From NCBI GenBank assembly GCA_035689345.1, contig DASSLR010000091.1, positions 17,734 through 81,733 on the forward strand: DNA of 64,000 bases, written 5' to 3'. Made by a program: the position numbers and the translations under genes. This document shows positions 24,994 to 34,067 of this stretch, piece after piece. The DNA comes from CF-118 sp035689345. GTDB lineage: Bacteria > Chloroflexota > Dormibacteria > Dormibacterales > Dormibacteraceae. Position 1 is the first letter of the stretch, and every line of letters starts with the position of its first letter. The notes below the pieces were generated by a model that was not told where the DNA came from, made no database searches, and saw only the letters and a list, made by a program, of their open reading frames with translations.

Positions 24994-26784
24994 TTAGGCC
25001 GTCGTTGACAAACGCTCGACTTCTCGAACCATTCCGTCCACGATGTCGAGGCCCTTGTCCCAGAAGTTCGGGTCCGTGATGTCCATGCCGACCCGCTTCA
25101 CGAGCTCGTCCGGACGGGTCGAGCCGCCCGAGCCCAGGAAGTCCATGTAGGCGTCCACGAACGACGGGCCCACCTCCAGGTAGCGGCGGTACACCGACAG
25201 CGCCAGCAGGTTCCCGAACGCGTAGGCGTAGACGTAGCCCGGCGCGAACAGGAAGTGGCCGACGTAGCTCCACCAGACCTTGTGCTCGTCGGTCAGCACG
25301 AGCCCGTCGCCGAACATCGGCTGGAGCTTGGCCTGGTAGAGGTCGCCGAGCTGGTCGAGCGACAGCTCGCCCTCGGTCCGGCGCACGGTGTGGCAGGCGT
25401 CCTCGAACCGGTTGAAGCTGACCTGCCGGAAGATCGTCGCGAACGCGTCTTCGCACTGCTGGCACAGGAGCCCCAACCGGACCTTCGGGTCCTTCTCCTC
25501 GGCCATGATGCGGTCGAAGGTCAGCGCCTCGCCGAACACCGAGGCGGTCTCCGCCAGGGTAAGCGGCGGCTGGTAGTCGAACATGTTCTGGCGCATCGCG
25601 AGCAGGTCGTGGAGTCCGTGGCCCAGCTCGTGGGCCATGACCAGCGCGTCGCGGAGCTTGCCGCCGAAGTTCAGCATCACGTAGGGGTGATGCCGAGGCG
25701 ATACGGGCATGCAGTAAGCGCCGCCCCCTTTGCCCTGCACGACCGGCGCGTCGATCCAGCGGTTGTCGAAGAACTGAGCGATGAGCTTGCCGACCTTCGG
25801 TGAAAAGCGCTCGTAGGAGCCGAGCACCAGCTCCTGGGCGGCCTCGTATGTGAGGTCGCGGGAGGAGCCCGGCAGCGGCGCGTAGCGATCCCACTCGTGC
25901 AGCTCGCCGACGTTCAGCAGCTTCTTCTTGACGCGGTAGTAGCGGACGCAGATCTCGTAGCGGGCGGTGACCGCCTCCACGAGCGCCTGCACGGCCTCGT
26001 CGGACGTCTCGTTGGCGAGGTTGCGCGACGAAACCCACGTCGAGAAATGACGCAGGCGGTCGTCGATCGCCTTGTCCTGCAAAGTGACGTTGAAGACGTA
26101 GGCGCGCGTGCGGATGTCGCGCCTGAGCGCCTCGGTGACGGCCGCGCTGGCGCGCCGGCGCACCTCGCGGTCCGGCTCGTAGAGCAGGGTCAGCGCTTCC
26201 TCCAGACCGACGTCCTTGCCGTCGATCTCCATGCGGATGCCGGCGCACAGCTCCTCGAACAACCGCACCCACGCCGCGTTGCCGACGGGGCTGAAGTCCG
26301 TGAGCACCCGCTCCTCTGGCTCGGTGAGCTGGTGCGGCCGGAACTTGCGCGCCTGCTCCACGTGGTGGCGGTACTTCGCGGCGGCCGGGTCGGCGAAGAG
26401 CTTCGCCGCCTGCTCGTCGGTGATGGCGGCGAGCTCGAGCGGAAAGAACACAATGTGGCTGCCGCGTTCGGCGGCCGCCTCGCGGGCGCGGGCGAGCAGC
26501 TTGCCGGCGGCGTGGTCCTGCGTGTTCTGGCTGTGCAGCAGATAGGCGTAGATCTCGGGCTTGACCGCCTCGAGCTCGTCCGTCTCCAGCGCCGCCATCA
26601 TGGCGGCGAAATCGGGCGGCGCAAGGGTCGCGACCTTGCCCTTGTACTTCGCTTCAAACGCTTTCGCCCGCTCGAGTGTTTCCGCGATCGACGCCTCGAA
26701 CTCGGGGTCGGCGGGTGATGTGAAGAGGTCGGTGAGGTCCCACCGAATTGATTCCGCGCCCGTTGTTTTCGTTGCTTGAGCCAT
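24994..26784 (-). CDS. pepF: Oligoendopeptidase F (M3B family)
   Basis: 596 residues. A cytoplasmic zinc peptidase that trims oligopeptides. The catalytic HELGH is at 385-389 within ALVMAHELGHGLHDLL, and GGAYCMPVSPRHHPYVMLNF precedes it, as in M3B enzymes. The N-terminal helical domain from WDLTDLF onward is normal. The length matches the family. It starts 6 bp after tgpA, so it is probably cotranscribed with moxR-DUF58-tgpA. Confidence 0.94.
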   Translation of the reverse strand: MAQATKTTGAESIRWDLTDLFTSPADPEFEASIAETLERAKAFEAKYKGKVATLAPPDFAAMMAALETDELEAVKPEIYAYLLHSQNTQDHAAGKLLARAREAAAERGSHIVFFPLELAAITDEQAAKLFADPAAAKYRHHVEQARKFRPHQLTEPEERVLTDFSPVGNAAWVRLFEELCAGIRMEIDGKDVGLEEALTLLYEPDREVRRRASAAVTEALRRDIRTRAYVFNVTLQDKAIDDRLRHFSTWVSSRNLANETSDEAVQALVEAVTARYEICVRYYRVKKKLLNVGELHEWDRYAPLPGSSRDLTYEAAQELVLGSYERFSPKVGKLIAQFFDNRWIDAPVVQGKGGGAYCMPVSPRHHPYVMLNFGGKLRDALVMAHELGHGLHDLLAMRQNMFDYQPPLTLAETASVFGEALTFDRIMAEEKDPKVRLGLLCQQCEDAFATIFRQVSFNRFEDACHTVRRTEGELSLDQLGDLYQAKLQPMFGDGLVLTDEHKVWWSYVGHFLFAPGYVYAYAFGNLLALSVYRRYLEVGPSFVDAYMDFLGSGGSTRPDELVKRVGMDITDPNFWDKGLDIVDGMVREVERLSTTA

Positions 26785-26790
26785 CGCGGC

Positions 26791-28794
26791 TCAGCTTAGC
26801 TTCTTGGTCAGTTCCCTCACCCGCTCGCGGTCAGGCCAGCGCCCCGCGTACGCGCCCTCGTTCACGGCGAGCGTCACCTCTTCGAGGAGCGGCTCGTCGT
26901 GCATCACGGTCCAGTACTCGAGCGGCGTCTCGGGCGAGGCGCGACGACGCCCCGCGCGTCTCTGAAGGCGCTCGTACAGGTCGAGCAGGTCGGACGAGCC
27001 AGGTGGCTCGGCCGCGCGCCGGCGGCGGCGGATCTGTCTTCGGCGCAGCCACGCGTAGACCAGCACCACCACGAAGGCGATGGCCACCGCCGGCGGGACC
27101 ACGCCCAGCGCTCCCAGCGACCCGAGCACGACGGGCGCGGCGCCGATGGTGAGGTGCGGGATCAAGCGCGCGATGCCGGATGCCGCCCAACGGTCCGGAA
27201 ACTGGGTCGCGGGCAGGCCGCTGAAACTCGGAGTCGGGTCGACGGGCACCCAGCCGTCGCCGGGAAACCACGCCTCGACCCATGCGTGCGCGTCCTTCTC
27301 GCGCACGATGGCCTGGTTGAGGACCGGGTCGTAATCGCCCGTCGCGTAGCCCGTGACGAGGCGCGCGGGAATGCCGAGCGACCGCAGCATCAACACAGCG
27401 GTAGTGGCGAACTGCTCGCAGTAGCCGAAGTGGTCCCGGAAGAGGAACTGCTCCACGGGGTCGACCCCGGGCTGGGCATGGCCGACCTGGAGCGAGTAGC
27501 GGTAGTTGTGCTGCAGCGACTGCACGACGCCCATGACCATCAGGTACTCGTTGGAAGAGCCGCCGGCCTGCGACCTCGCGTACTGCAGGCCGAGCGCGGC
27601 CGCGGGAGCCGACAGTCCGGTGGTGTCCAGGTACTCACGCCAGTCGGGATCGTCCGCGGCGAAGCGAGGAAACGCGTCGCTCTGCAGCTTTCCCGACGAG
27701 AGGTCGGGGATGTACGACACCACCGAGTACGTCGTGCCCGCGCGCAGCACGTTCGGCGTGTGGAAGGTGCCGTACGGGTCGCGGGCCAGCTGGCCGACCG
27801 GGACGTAAAGGCTCTCGATCGGGTACGCGGCGTCGACCACCGGAGGCATGTCGCGCAGCAGACGGAACGTCTGGACGAATGTCCCGAGGTTGTTGCTTGG
27901 CGCCTGCGGCATCAGGCGCGCTGGTATGTACGCCGGAAACACCGCGTACGGGCCGCTCTGTGACGCGGTCCAGACGCCGTCGCGGTACGTGTCGAACACG
28001 AGGCCGCGCCAGTAGGCGGGCGCTCCCGTGCGGACGTACATCACGGGCGCGTCGCCGAGGCGGCCGCGGTAGCGGAGATCGACGGTATTCACGCCGCCGT
28101 CCACCTGCACGAGTGGAAGCGCCGGGTTCTCGATCTCGCCCTTGAACTGGGTGAACGACGGCAGCGACACCACGAGCGGTCCGTTGGGGAGTCCCTGCGG
28201 CTGCGGGACGAACACGAAGGCCAGCGATCCGATCGCCAGCGCGCCAAGCAGCGCGACCGCAGCCGCCCCGGCCGGCAAGCGGAGGCCGGCTCCGATTCGC
28301 CGCAGGTGCGACGCCACCCAGAAGCCGAGCAGGCACGCGATCCACGCGGCGGCGAGCGCCGCGAAGAGGTAGTCCCACGCGTAGACGGCCGCGAGATAGA
28401 GGATCGCGAGGCTGATCCAGAGGCTCGAGTAGCAGTTACGGCGAGTCTTGAGGTCGAAGCTCGTGACGGCCACGAGCAGGACCGCGAAGTTGGCCTGCGG
28501 CATCTCGCCGCCGAAAAGGGCGCCGGCGGAGTCCGCGAGGAAATACGCCATGCAGGCGATCACCAGCCCCGCGACCAGCGCCTGGCCCCAGAACGTGCGC
28601 GTCTTCGCGCGGCCCCGGTAGCTCACCCAGTGGCCCACGGCGGTGACCGCCAGGCCGACCGCGGGCACGACGTAGTCCTGGCCGTAGATCGCGACGCCCA
28701 GGCATGCGACCGCGAATCCGGCCAGCGCGAACGCACGCGCGGGCGCTGATTCCTCGATCGGAGACGCCGGCAGGCGAAGCCTCAGAGCGGCCAT
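26791..28794 (-). CDS. tgpA: Membrane transglutaminase-like protein, TgpA type
   Basis: 667 residues. About six membrane helices in residues 20-195 are followed by an external domain. A transglutaminase core carries Cys459 (GYCEQFATTAVLML), His503 (DAHAWVEAW) and Asp519 (VPVDPTP) as the catalytic triad. A last membrane helix (about 550-575) and a cytoplasmic basic tail with a DUF4129-like end follow. The ATG at 28794 overlaps the DUF58 gene by 13 bp; a longer frame upstream lies wholly inside that gene. TgpA proteins are regularly encoded with MoxR and DUF58 proteins and are thought to process surface proteins or peptidoglycan-associated substrates. Confidence 0.9.
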   Translation of the reverse strand: MAALRLRLPASPIEESAPARAFALAGFAVACLGVAIYGQDYVVPAVGLAVTAVGHWVSYRGRAKTRTFWGQALVAGLVIACMAYFLADSAGALFGGEMPQANFAVLLVAVTSFDLKTRRNCYSSLWISLAILYLAAVYAWDYLFAALAAAWIACLLGFWVASHLRRIGAGLRLPAGAAAVALLGALAIGSLAFVFVPQPQGLPNGPLVVSLPSFTQFKGEIENPALPLVQVDGGVNTVDLRYRGRLGDAPVMYVRTGAPAYWRGLVFDTYRDGVWTASQSGPYAVFPAYIPARLMPQAPSNNLGTFVQTFRLLRDMPPVVDAAYPIESLYVPVGQLARDPYGTFHTPNVLRAGTTYSVVSYIPDLSSGKLQSDAFPRFAADDPDWREYLDTTGLSAPAAALGLQYARSQAGGSSNEYLMVMGVVQSLQHNYRYSLQVGHAQPGVDPVEQFLFRDHFGYCEQFATTAVLMLRSLGIPARLVTGYATGDYDPVLNQAIVREKDAHAWVEAWFPGDGWVPVDPTPSFSGLPATQFPDRWAASGIARLIPHLTIGAAPVVLGSLGALGVVPPAVAIAFVVVLVYAWLRRRQIRRRRRAAEPPGSSDLLDLYERLQRRAGRRRASPETPLEYWTVMHDEPLLEEVTLAVNEGAYAGRWPDRERVRELTKKLS

Positions 28795-29765
28795 CCAAGC
28801 CCCACGCGCTCGGCGTCGATGTCGCTCTCGAGCGTGGCCTCGCCCACGACCCAGGCGCGCACGACGCCGCCGTGCAAGCGCACGTCCTCGACTGCCTCGA
28901 GCAATCGCGCGTCGCTGCCGGCGGTCACCGCGATCGCGTCTCCGACAAGGGGCGGTGGCTCGTCCTGAGGCGCCCGCTTCGGATAGCGCGCCAGCCACTC
29001 GAGCAGCGCGAGAAAGTTGCGTTCGACATCCGGTCGCGTCGGCTCCGAGCCCGGAGCCCACAGCCTTACGCGCCCGCCCGCGCGGAGGCAGTCCCACGCC
29101 TCGGAGGCGGCCAGGCGCGCGATCTGATCGGCCACCTCCACGCTGGCCGGGTTGGGGTCGAGGAAGATGCCGAGGTTCTGGACGCCCGGCGGCTCGAACT
29201 CGCGCACGATGAGCTCGCCGCGCCGCGCGGTGCTGCGCCAGTGGATGCGGCGCAGCGGGTCGCCGGGCCGGTACTCGCGGACGCCGAAGATCTCGGTCCC
29301 GCCTCCGGCGCGCGGCGCGACGACGCTCGCCTCGAGCTCGCGCACGACCGGCTGCGCGTGCAGCGACGTGAAGCGCGGCAGCACCAGCGCCTGCTCCACG
29401 TCCTTGCCGCGAACGGTGCTTCTGAACAGCCCGAGCGGGTCACTGGTCTCGAATCGCCAGTCGCTCGCCATGATCGGGCCGCGGCGCAGCGGCGGAAACG
29501 CGCGGTGCTCGGTGTGGCCGGCGCGGGTCACGCGTCCCGCGGCGATCGCGACGGCGTTGCCGCCGATCTTGCCGCTTGCGCGGGCCGGCCCGACGGTCCG
29601 GCCCCGCGACCTGATGGTCACATCCAGGCGGCCGGTGTCCCCCTCGAACGCGGAATCGGCCACCGCCTGACCTGCCCGCAGATCGACGTCGAAGTCCTGA
29701 GCGTGAGCCCGTTCCCTCAGCACCCAGGATGCCCTGACCCCGCGGTTCCAGACCGCATAAGCCAT
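28782..29765 (-). CDS. DUF58 domain protein (N-terminus probably longer)
   Basis: 327 residues from the ATG at 29765. The DUF58 core is clear: GTEIFGVREYRPGDPLRRIHW, then STARRGELIVREFEPP. It lies between moxR and tgpA, the usual MoxR-DUF58-TgpA arrangement. Upstream in frame, 29766-29895 encodes about 43 more residues with two hydrophobic segments (ALASILFYYAAT and WLFLLSYWVTAVIFAS), as expected for DUF58 proteins. That stretch has no ATG, GTG or TTG after the in-frame TGA at 29896-29898. The true start may be a CTG, or the DNA may hold an error. VWA-like binding or chaperone function is inferred from the family. Confidence 0.85.
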   Translation of the reverse strand: MAYAVWNRGVRASWVLRERAHAQDFDVDLRAGQAVADSAFEGDTGRLDVTIRSRGRTVGPARASGKIGGNAVAIAAGRVTRAGHTEHRAFPPLRRGPIMASDWRFETSDPLGLFRSTVRGKDVEQALVLPRFTSLHAQPVVRELEASVVAPRAGGGTEIFGVREYRPGDPLRRIHWRSTARRGELIVREFEPPGVQNLGIFLDPNPASVEVADQIARLAASEAWDCLRAGGRVRLWAPGSEPTRPDVERNFLALLEWLARYPKRAPQDEPPPLVGDAIAVTAGSDARLLEAVEDVRLHGGVVRAWVVGEATLESDIDAERVGLGWPL

Positions 29766-29895
29766 CGAAGCGAAGATGACCGCCGTGACCCAGTACGAGA
29801 GCAGGAACAGCCACGCGACCTCCGAGGTGGCCGCGTAGTAGAAGAGGATGGAGGCCAGCGCGACCGCGCCGTAGAACCGTGCGGTCGGGGTCGTG

Positions 29896-30873
29896 CTAGT
29901 GCTGCCTCAGTGGCGGCAGCGGAACGGTCGACAGAACGTCGGCCAGCATGTCTGCGGCTTTCGCGCGTCCGCGCATGCCAAGGCGATGCGCGAGCACGGG
30001 CTGCGCGAGGCGCTTGATGTCGTCCGGGAGCACGAAGTCCCGGCCGGCGAAGAGCGCCCACGCCTGCGCGCCGCGCTGCAGGTACAGTCCGGCGCGCATG
30101 CTCGCGGGCAGCACGACGTCCGCGCGCTCGCGGATCGCATGCAGCAGGGACACGATGTAGGAGCGGATGGCCGGCGCGGCCACGACGCGCAGGCAGGCTT
30201 CCTGCAGTACCACGACCTCGTCCAGCGTGACCACCGCCTGGAGGTTGGCGATGGGGTCGCCGTGCTCGCGGCGCGCCAGCACCTCCATCGCCTCGTCGTC
30301 GGTCGGCGGCCCCATCTCGGCCGCGAGCAGGAACCTGTCGAGCTGGGACTCCGGGAGCGGGTATGTGCCGTGGAACTCCGCCGGGTTCTGGGTGGCGACG
30401 ACGAAGAACGGCCGCTCGAGCCGGCGGGTGGCGCCCTCGATCGTCACCTGCCCCTCCCCCATCGCCTCGAGCAGGGCGGACTGCGTGCGCGGGGTGGCCC
30501 GGTTGACCTCGTCGGCCAGCACGACGTTGGCGAAGATGGGGCCTGGCACGAACTCGAACGTCAGGTCCTTCTGGTTGAACACGCTCGAGCCGGTGATGTC
30601 CGAGGGCAGAAGGTCGGGCGTGCACTGGATGCGGCGGAACGTGCCGCCGACAGAGGTGGCGAGCGCGCGAGCGAGCATGGTCTTGCCGGTGCCGGGCAGG
30701 TCCTGGAGCAGCACGTGGCCGCCGGCGATGAGGCCCGCCGCCGCCAGCCGCACGACGTCGTTCTTGCCGACGATGACCTGGTGCACGTTCGCCTCCAGGC
30801 GGGCGAGAAGCTCGGCGGCGCGCTGGGGCTCGAGCGCCCGTCGCTCCGAGGTGGACGAAGCCATGGTGGGCAC
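29896..30873 (-). CDS. moxR: MoxR-family AAA+ ATPase
   Basis: 325 residues. Walker A is DLPGTGKTML, Walker B is VVLADEVNRA, and sensor 1 is FVVATQNP. The MoxR signatures are TPDLLPSDITGSSVF and FHGTYPLPESQLDRFLL. It probably acts as a chaperone ATPase for the DUF58 and TgpA proteins encoded next to it. An internal ATG at 30864 is an equally good start. Confidence 0.93.
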   Translation of the reverse strand: MPTMASSTSERRALEPQRAAELLARLEANVHQVIVGKNDVVRLAAAGLIAGGHVLLQDLPGTGKTMLARALATSVGGTFRRIQCTPDLLPSDITGSSVFNQKDLTFEFVPGPIFANVVLADEVNRATPRTQSALLEAMGEGQVTIEGATRRLERPFFVVATQNPAEFHGTYPLPESQLDRFLLAAEMGPPTDDEAMEVLARREHGDPIANLQAVVTLDEVVVLQEACLRVVAAPAIRSYIVSLLHAIRERADVVLPASMRAGLYLQRGAQAWALFAGRDFVLPDDIKRLAQPVLAHRLGMRGRAKAADMLADVLSTVPLPPLRQH

Positions 30874-30907
30874 CAGTCTAGATGCGGCTTCGCCCGGTTC
30901 CGCGCGC

Positions 30908-31939
30908 TTAGCTCTGGCCGATCATCCTCGCGATCACTTCGCTCAGGTTCGGCCCGCCCTTGCCGAACGGCACGGCGTGCACGCGGTGCGCGAACACCAT
31001 CTCGGCGACGTCGCTGACGTGGTTGACCTTCACCTCGTCGTCGCTGTCGTAGGCGGCCTTGGCCTGCGCGGCCCGGGCGCACACGAGGTCGGAGCGGTGG
31101 CCGTCGACCTCCAGCGCGATCGAGATCTGGGCGATCAGGCGCAGGATCTCGCGAGGCAGGTCCACCTCGGGGAAGGTGGCGATGCCCTCGGAGATGTGCG
31201 AGCGCACGTCCTGCTCGGACTCGGCGTGCTGCTCGTAGAACCCGTTCGGGTCGGTCTCCCAGCGCGCTCGCTTCTCGACGATGGAGACGCGCTGGTCGAG
31301 GTCGCGGATGCCCTCGACGTCGACGCAGAGGCCGAACCGGTCGAGCAGCTGCGGCCTCAGCTCGCCCTCCTCGGGGTTCATCGTGCCGACGAGGATGAAG
31401 CGGGCCGGGTGCGAGACCGAGACGCCCTCGCGCTCGACCGTGTTGACGCCCATTGCGGCGGCGTCGAGCAGCACGTCGACGATGTGGTCGTCGAGCAGGT
31501 TCACCTCGTCGACGTACAGGATGTTGCGGTTCGCCTCGGCCAGCACGCCCGGCTCGAAGCGGCGCGAACCTTCCTTGAGAGCGGCCTCGAGGTCGATGGT
31601 GCCGACGACGCGGTCCTCGGAAGCGTTGATGGGCAGCTCGACCACGCGCATGCGCCGAGTGGCGACGGGCAGCGGGCCTTTCTCGGCGCGCTCCCGGCAC
31701 TCGTAGCACCAGTCTTCGGGGTCGTCGGGGTGGCAGCCGAAATGGCAGCCCTCGACGACCTGCTGCTCCGGCAGCAGCCTCGCCAGCGCTCGGACGGCGG
31801 TCGACTTGCCCGTGCCCTTCTCGCCGCGGATGAGCACCCCGCCGATCGACGGGTTGATCGCGTTCAGGACCAGGGCCAGCTTCATCTTGTCCTGGCCCAC
31901 GATCGCCGTGAAGGGGTACGAGTAACGGTCTATCGCCAC
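30908..31939 (-). CDS. Magnesium-chelatase-type AAA+ ATPase, I subunit
   Basis: 343 residues from a GTG start. Walker A is GEKGTGKS (39-46), Walker B is LYVDEVNLLDDH, and the chelatase signatures are NASEDRVVGTIDLEAAL and LLDRFGLCVDVEG, as in ChlI/BchI. An insert after Walker A holds four cysteines (C65, C69, C78, C81; pattern Cx3Cx8Cx2C), which could bind zinc or an iron-sulfur cluster. It is paralogous to the first half of the neighbouring D-type subunit. Known partners insert Mg or Co into tetrapyrroles with a large H/CobN subunit, which is not in this window. The metal and substrate are therefore undecided. Confidence 0.9.
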   Translation of the reverse strand: MAIDRYSYPFTAIVGQDKMKLALVLNAINPSIGGVLIRGEKGTGKSTAVRALARLLPEQQVVEGCHFGCHPDDPEDWCYECRERAEKGPLPVATRRMRVVELPINASEDRVVGTIDLEAALKEGSRRFEPGVLAEANRNILYVDEVNLLDDHIVDVLLDAAAMGVNTVEREGVSVSHPARFILVGTMNPEEGELRPQLLDRFGLCVDVEGIRDLDQRVSIVEKRARWETDPNGFYEQHAESEQDVRSHISEGIATFPEVDLPREILRLIAQISIALEVDGHRSDLVCARAAQAKAAYDSDDEVKVNHVSDVAEMVFAHRVHAVPFGKGGPNLSEVIARMIGQS

Positions 31940-31951
31940 GGTCTCGAAATC

Positions 31952-34045
31952 TTACCGGCCCCTTCCAAGCTCCCTCTCGACCGCCGATGCGATCTCGTCG
32001 CGCGACAGGTCGTAAAGGCCGTAATAACGGGCGCCCATGCGCTCGGCCAGGTCGGCGCAGGCGTTGATGGCGTACGTCTGGTACATCGGCGCGACGCGCG
32101 CGAGGTGCTGCACGGAGGGCAGGTGGCTGTAGTCGCGGGCCGAGTCGATGACGAGGCAGTCGATCTGCTCGGACTCGATGAGGGCGGCCACCCGCTGGGC
32201 CTCGACCAGCGGCTCCTCCTTGAACATCGAGATGTTGCCGCGGCCGTCGCTGATGAGCACCAGCAGCGGCCGGATCGTCTGGTCGCGCAGCAGCTCGGTC
32301 TTGACGACCTTGTAGCCGGCCATCAGGCCGTGCGTCAGCGGCGTGGTCCCGCCCACCGATAGCTTCTCCAGGCGCCGGCGCGCGAGCGAGACGCTGGAGG
32401 TCGGCCGCAACACGACCTCGGCGGTGCGGTTCTTGAAGATGACGACGGCGACGCGGTCGCGGCGCACGTAAGCGTCCTGCAGCAGCGACAGGATGGCGCC
32501 CTTGGTGGCGGCCATGCGCTGCTCGGCGTCCATCGACGCCGACGCGTCGACGACGAAGACGATCAGGTTGCCGACCTTGCGCTCGCGCACCTTCTGGCGC
32601 AGGTCTTCGCGCTCCAGAAGCAGGCGCTCGCCCTCGCGCCGCCCCCGATCCTTCTGCATCGGCGCCGCGGCGCGCACCGTGGCGTCGATGGCGAGGTCGT
32701 TCACTTTCGCCTTCGGCTCGGCGCGCACGTAGCGGCCGCGCCGGTCGGGCGTCTGGCTGGCGGCGCGCTTGCCGCCCTGCTTCCGGACCCGCCGCTGGCG
32801 CGGCAGGTCGATGCGCCGGAGGTTGAAGATCTCCGCGGCCTCGGGCGAGGACTCGTGGCCGCTCGAGCCGCCGGTGGTCATCCCGCGGTCGCTGCCCGCC
32901 GACTGCTCGCCGGAGTCGGACGCGCTCGAGCTCTCGTCGGCGGAAGCCTCGGCCTGCGCCTGGCTGTCCGAAGCCTGGGGCTCGGAGGCTTCCGAATCAT
33001 TGGGCTTGTCGCCCTCCTGGTCGTCGCTGCGCTCGGGGGTGGTCGACTCGTCCTCCTCCCGGCGCAGCGGCTTCCGGGCGCGATGCGCGAGGGCGAGCGT
33101 GGCCGCGTCGTAGACGTCCTCGCGAGTCGGCGAGTCGTGCCTCCGATACGCGGCGAGCGCGCGCACCGCGCGGTCGATGACCACGTCGGCCCGATGGCCG
33201 AGGACGTCCGCCTCGACGCAGATCGAGGTGATGAGACGCGTCTGGGCCTGCGTGACCTTGACATCGCTCACCGCCGCGATCGCTTCGGCCAGCGCCCGTG
33301 AGAGGTTGTGGTCCGCCGCCGCGAACTCGTTCATGAACTCGTGGTCGCCGCGCTTGAACGCGGCGTCGCGCTCGGCGATCAGCACACGCTCGTCAGGATC
33401 GCGGATGCCCTCGACGTCGACGCAGAGACCGAAGCGGTCGAGCAACTGCGGCCGGAGCTCGCCTTCTTCCGGGTTCATCGTGCCGACGAGGATGAATCGC
33501 GACGGATGCGAGAACGAGACGCCCTCGCGCTCCACCACGTTGATGCCCATGGCGGCCGCGTCCAGCAGCACGTCCACGAGATGGTCGTCGAGGAGGTTGA
33601 CCTCGTCCACGTAGAGGATGTTGCGGTTGGCTTCAGCGAGAACGCCGGGCTCGAATCGCCTCGCGCCGGTGCGCAGCGCCGCCTCGATGTCGATGGTGCC
33701 CACGACCCTGTCCTCGGACGCGTTGATGGGCAGCTCGACGACCCGCATCCTGCGAGCGTGCGACGGCAGGTGACCGTGCTCGGCAAGCCTGAGCCGGCAG
33801 TCAGCGCACAGCGCCTCGAGGTCGGCCGGGTCACAGCCGAAGTGGCAGCCCTCGACGACGGTGTGCTCCGGCAGCAGCTTGGCGAGGGCGCGCACCGCAG
33901 TCGATTTGCCCGTCCCCTTCTCCCCCCGGATGAGCACGCCACCGATCGCCGGCACGATGGCGTTGAGGATCAACGCCAGCTTCATGGAGTCCTGGCCCAC
34001 GATGGCTGTGAAGGGGAACGAGTGCCGGTCTAGGGTGGTGGCCAC
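31952..34045 (-). CDS. Magnesium-chelatase-type subunit D (AAA+ and VWA domains)
   Basis: 697 residues from a GTG start. Residues 1-330 are an AAA+ domain with an intact Walker A (GEKGTGKS, 41-48), LYVDEVNLLDD and the same Cys4 insert (C67, C71, C80, C83) as the I subunit. Residues 330-405 are an acidic Ser/Glu-rich linker. Residues 494-690 are a von Willebrand A domain with a MIDAS site DASASM (500-505) and LLVLISDGRGN. In many BchD proteins the AAA+ part is degenerate; here it looks competent. The gene ends 12 bp before the I subunit, so the two form an operon. Confidence 0.9.
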   Translation of the reverse strand: MATTLDRHSFPFTAIVGQDSMKLALILNAIVPAIGGVLIRGEKGTGKSTAVRALAKLLPEHTVVEGCHFGCDPADLEALCADCRLRLAEHGHLPSHARRMRVVELPINASEDRVVGTIDIEAALRTGARRFEPGVLAEANRNILYVDEVNLLDDHLVDVLLDAAAMGINVVEREGVSFSHPSRFILVGTMNPEEGELRPQLLDRFGLCVDVEGIRDPDERVLIAERDAAFKRGDHEFMNEFAAADHNLSRALAEAIAAVSDVKVTQAQTRLITSICVEADVLGHRADVVIDRAVRALAAYRRHDSPTREDVYDAATLALAHRARKPLRREEDESTTPERSDDQEGDKPNDSEASEPQASDSQAQAEASADESSSASDSGEQSAGSDRGMTTGGSSGHESSPEAAEIFNLRRIDLPRQRRVRKQGGKRAASQTPDRRGRYVRAEPKAKVNDLAIDATVRAAAPMQKDRGRREGERLLLEREDLRQKVRERKVGNLIVFVVDASASMDAEQRMAATKGAILSLLQDAYVRRDRVAVVIFKNRTAEVVLRPTSSVSLARRRLEKLSVGGTTPLTHGLMAGYKVVKTELLRDQTIRPLLVLISDGRGNISMFKEEPLVEAQRVAALIESEQIDCLVIDSARDYSHLPSVQHLARVAPMYQTYAINACADLAERMGARYYGLYDLSRDEIASAVERELGRGR

Positions 34046-34067
34046 ATTGAAAGGATAGGAGCGAGTT

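Noticed and set aside
28795..29097. Upstream extension of tgpA
   Set aside because: It is an Arg-rich shadow inside the DUF58 gene. Membrane helix 1 begins properly after the ATG at 28794.
30167..32362. Long plus-strand frame of 731 codons opposite moxR and the chelatase genes
   Set aside because: It is antisense to conserved genes with intact motifs, and its composition (Val, Arg, Asp, His rich) is that of a high-G+C shadow frame.
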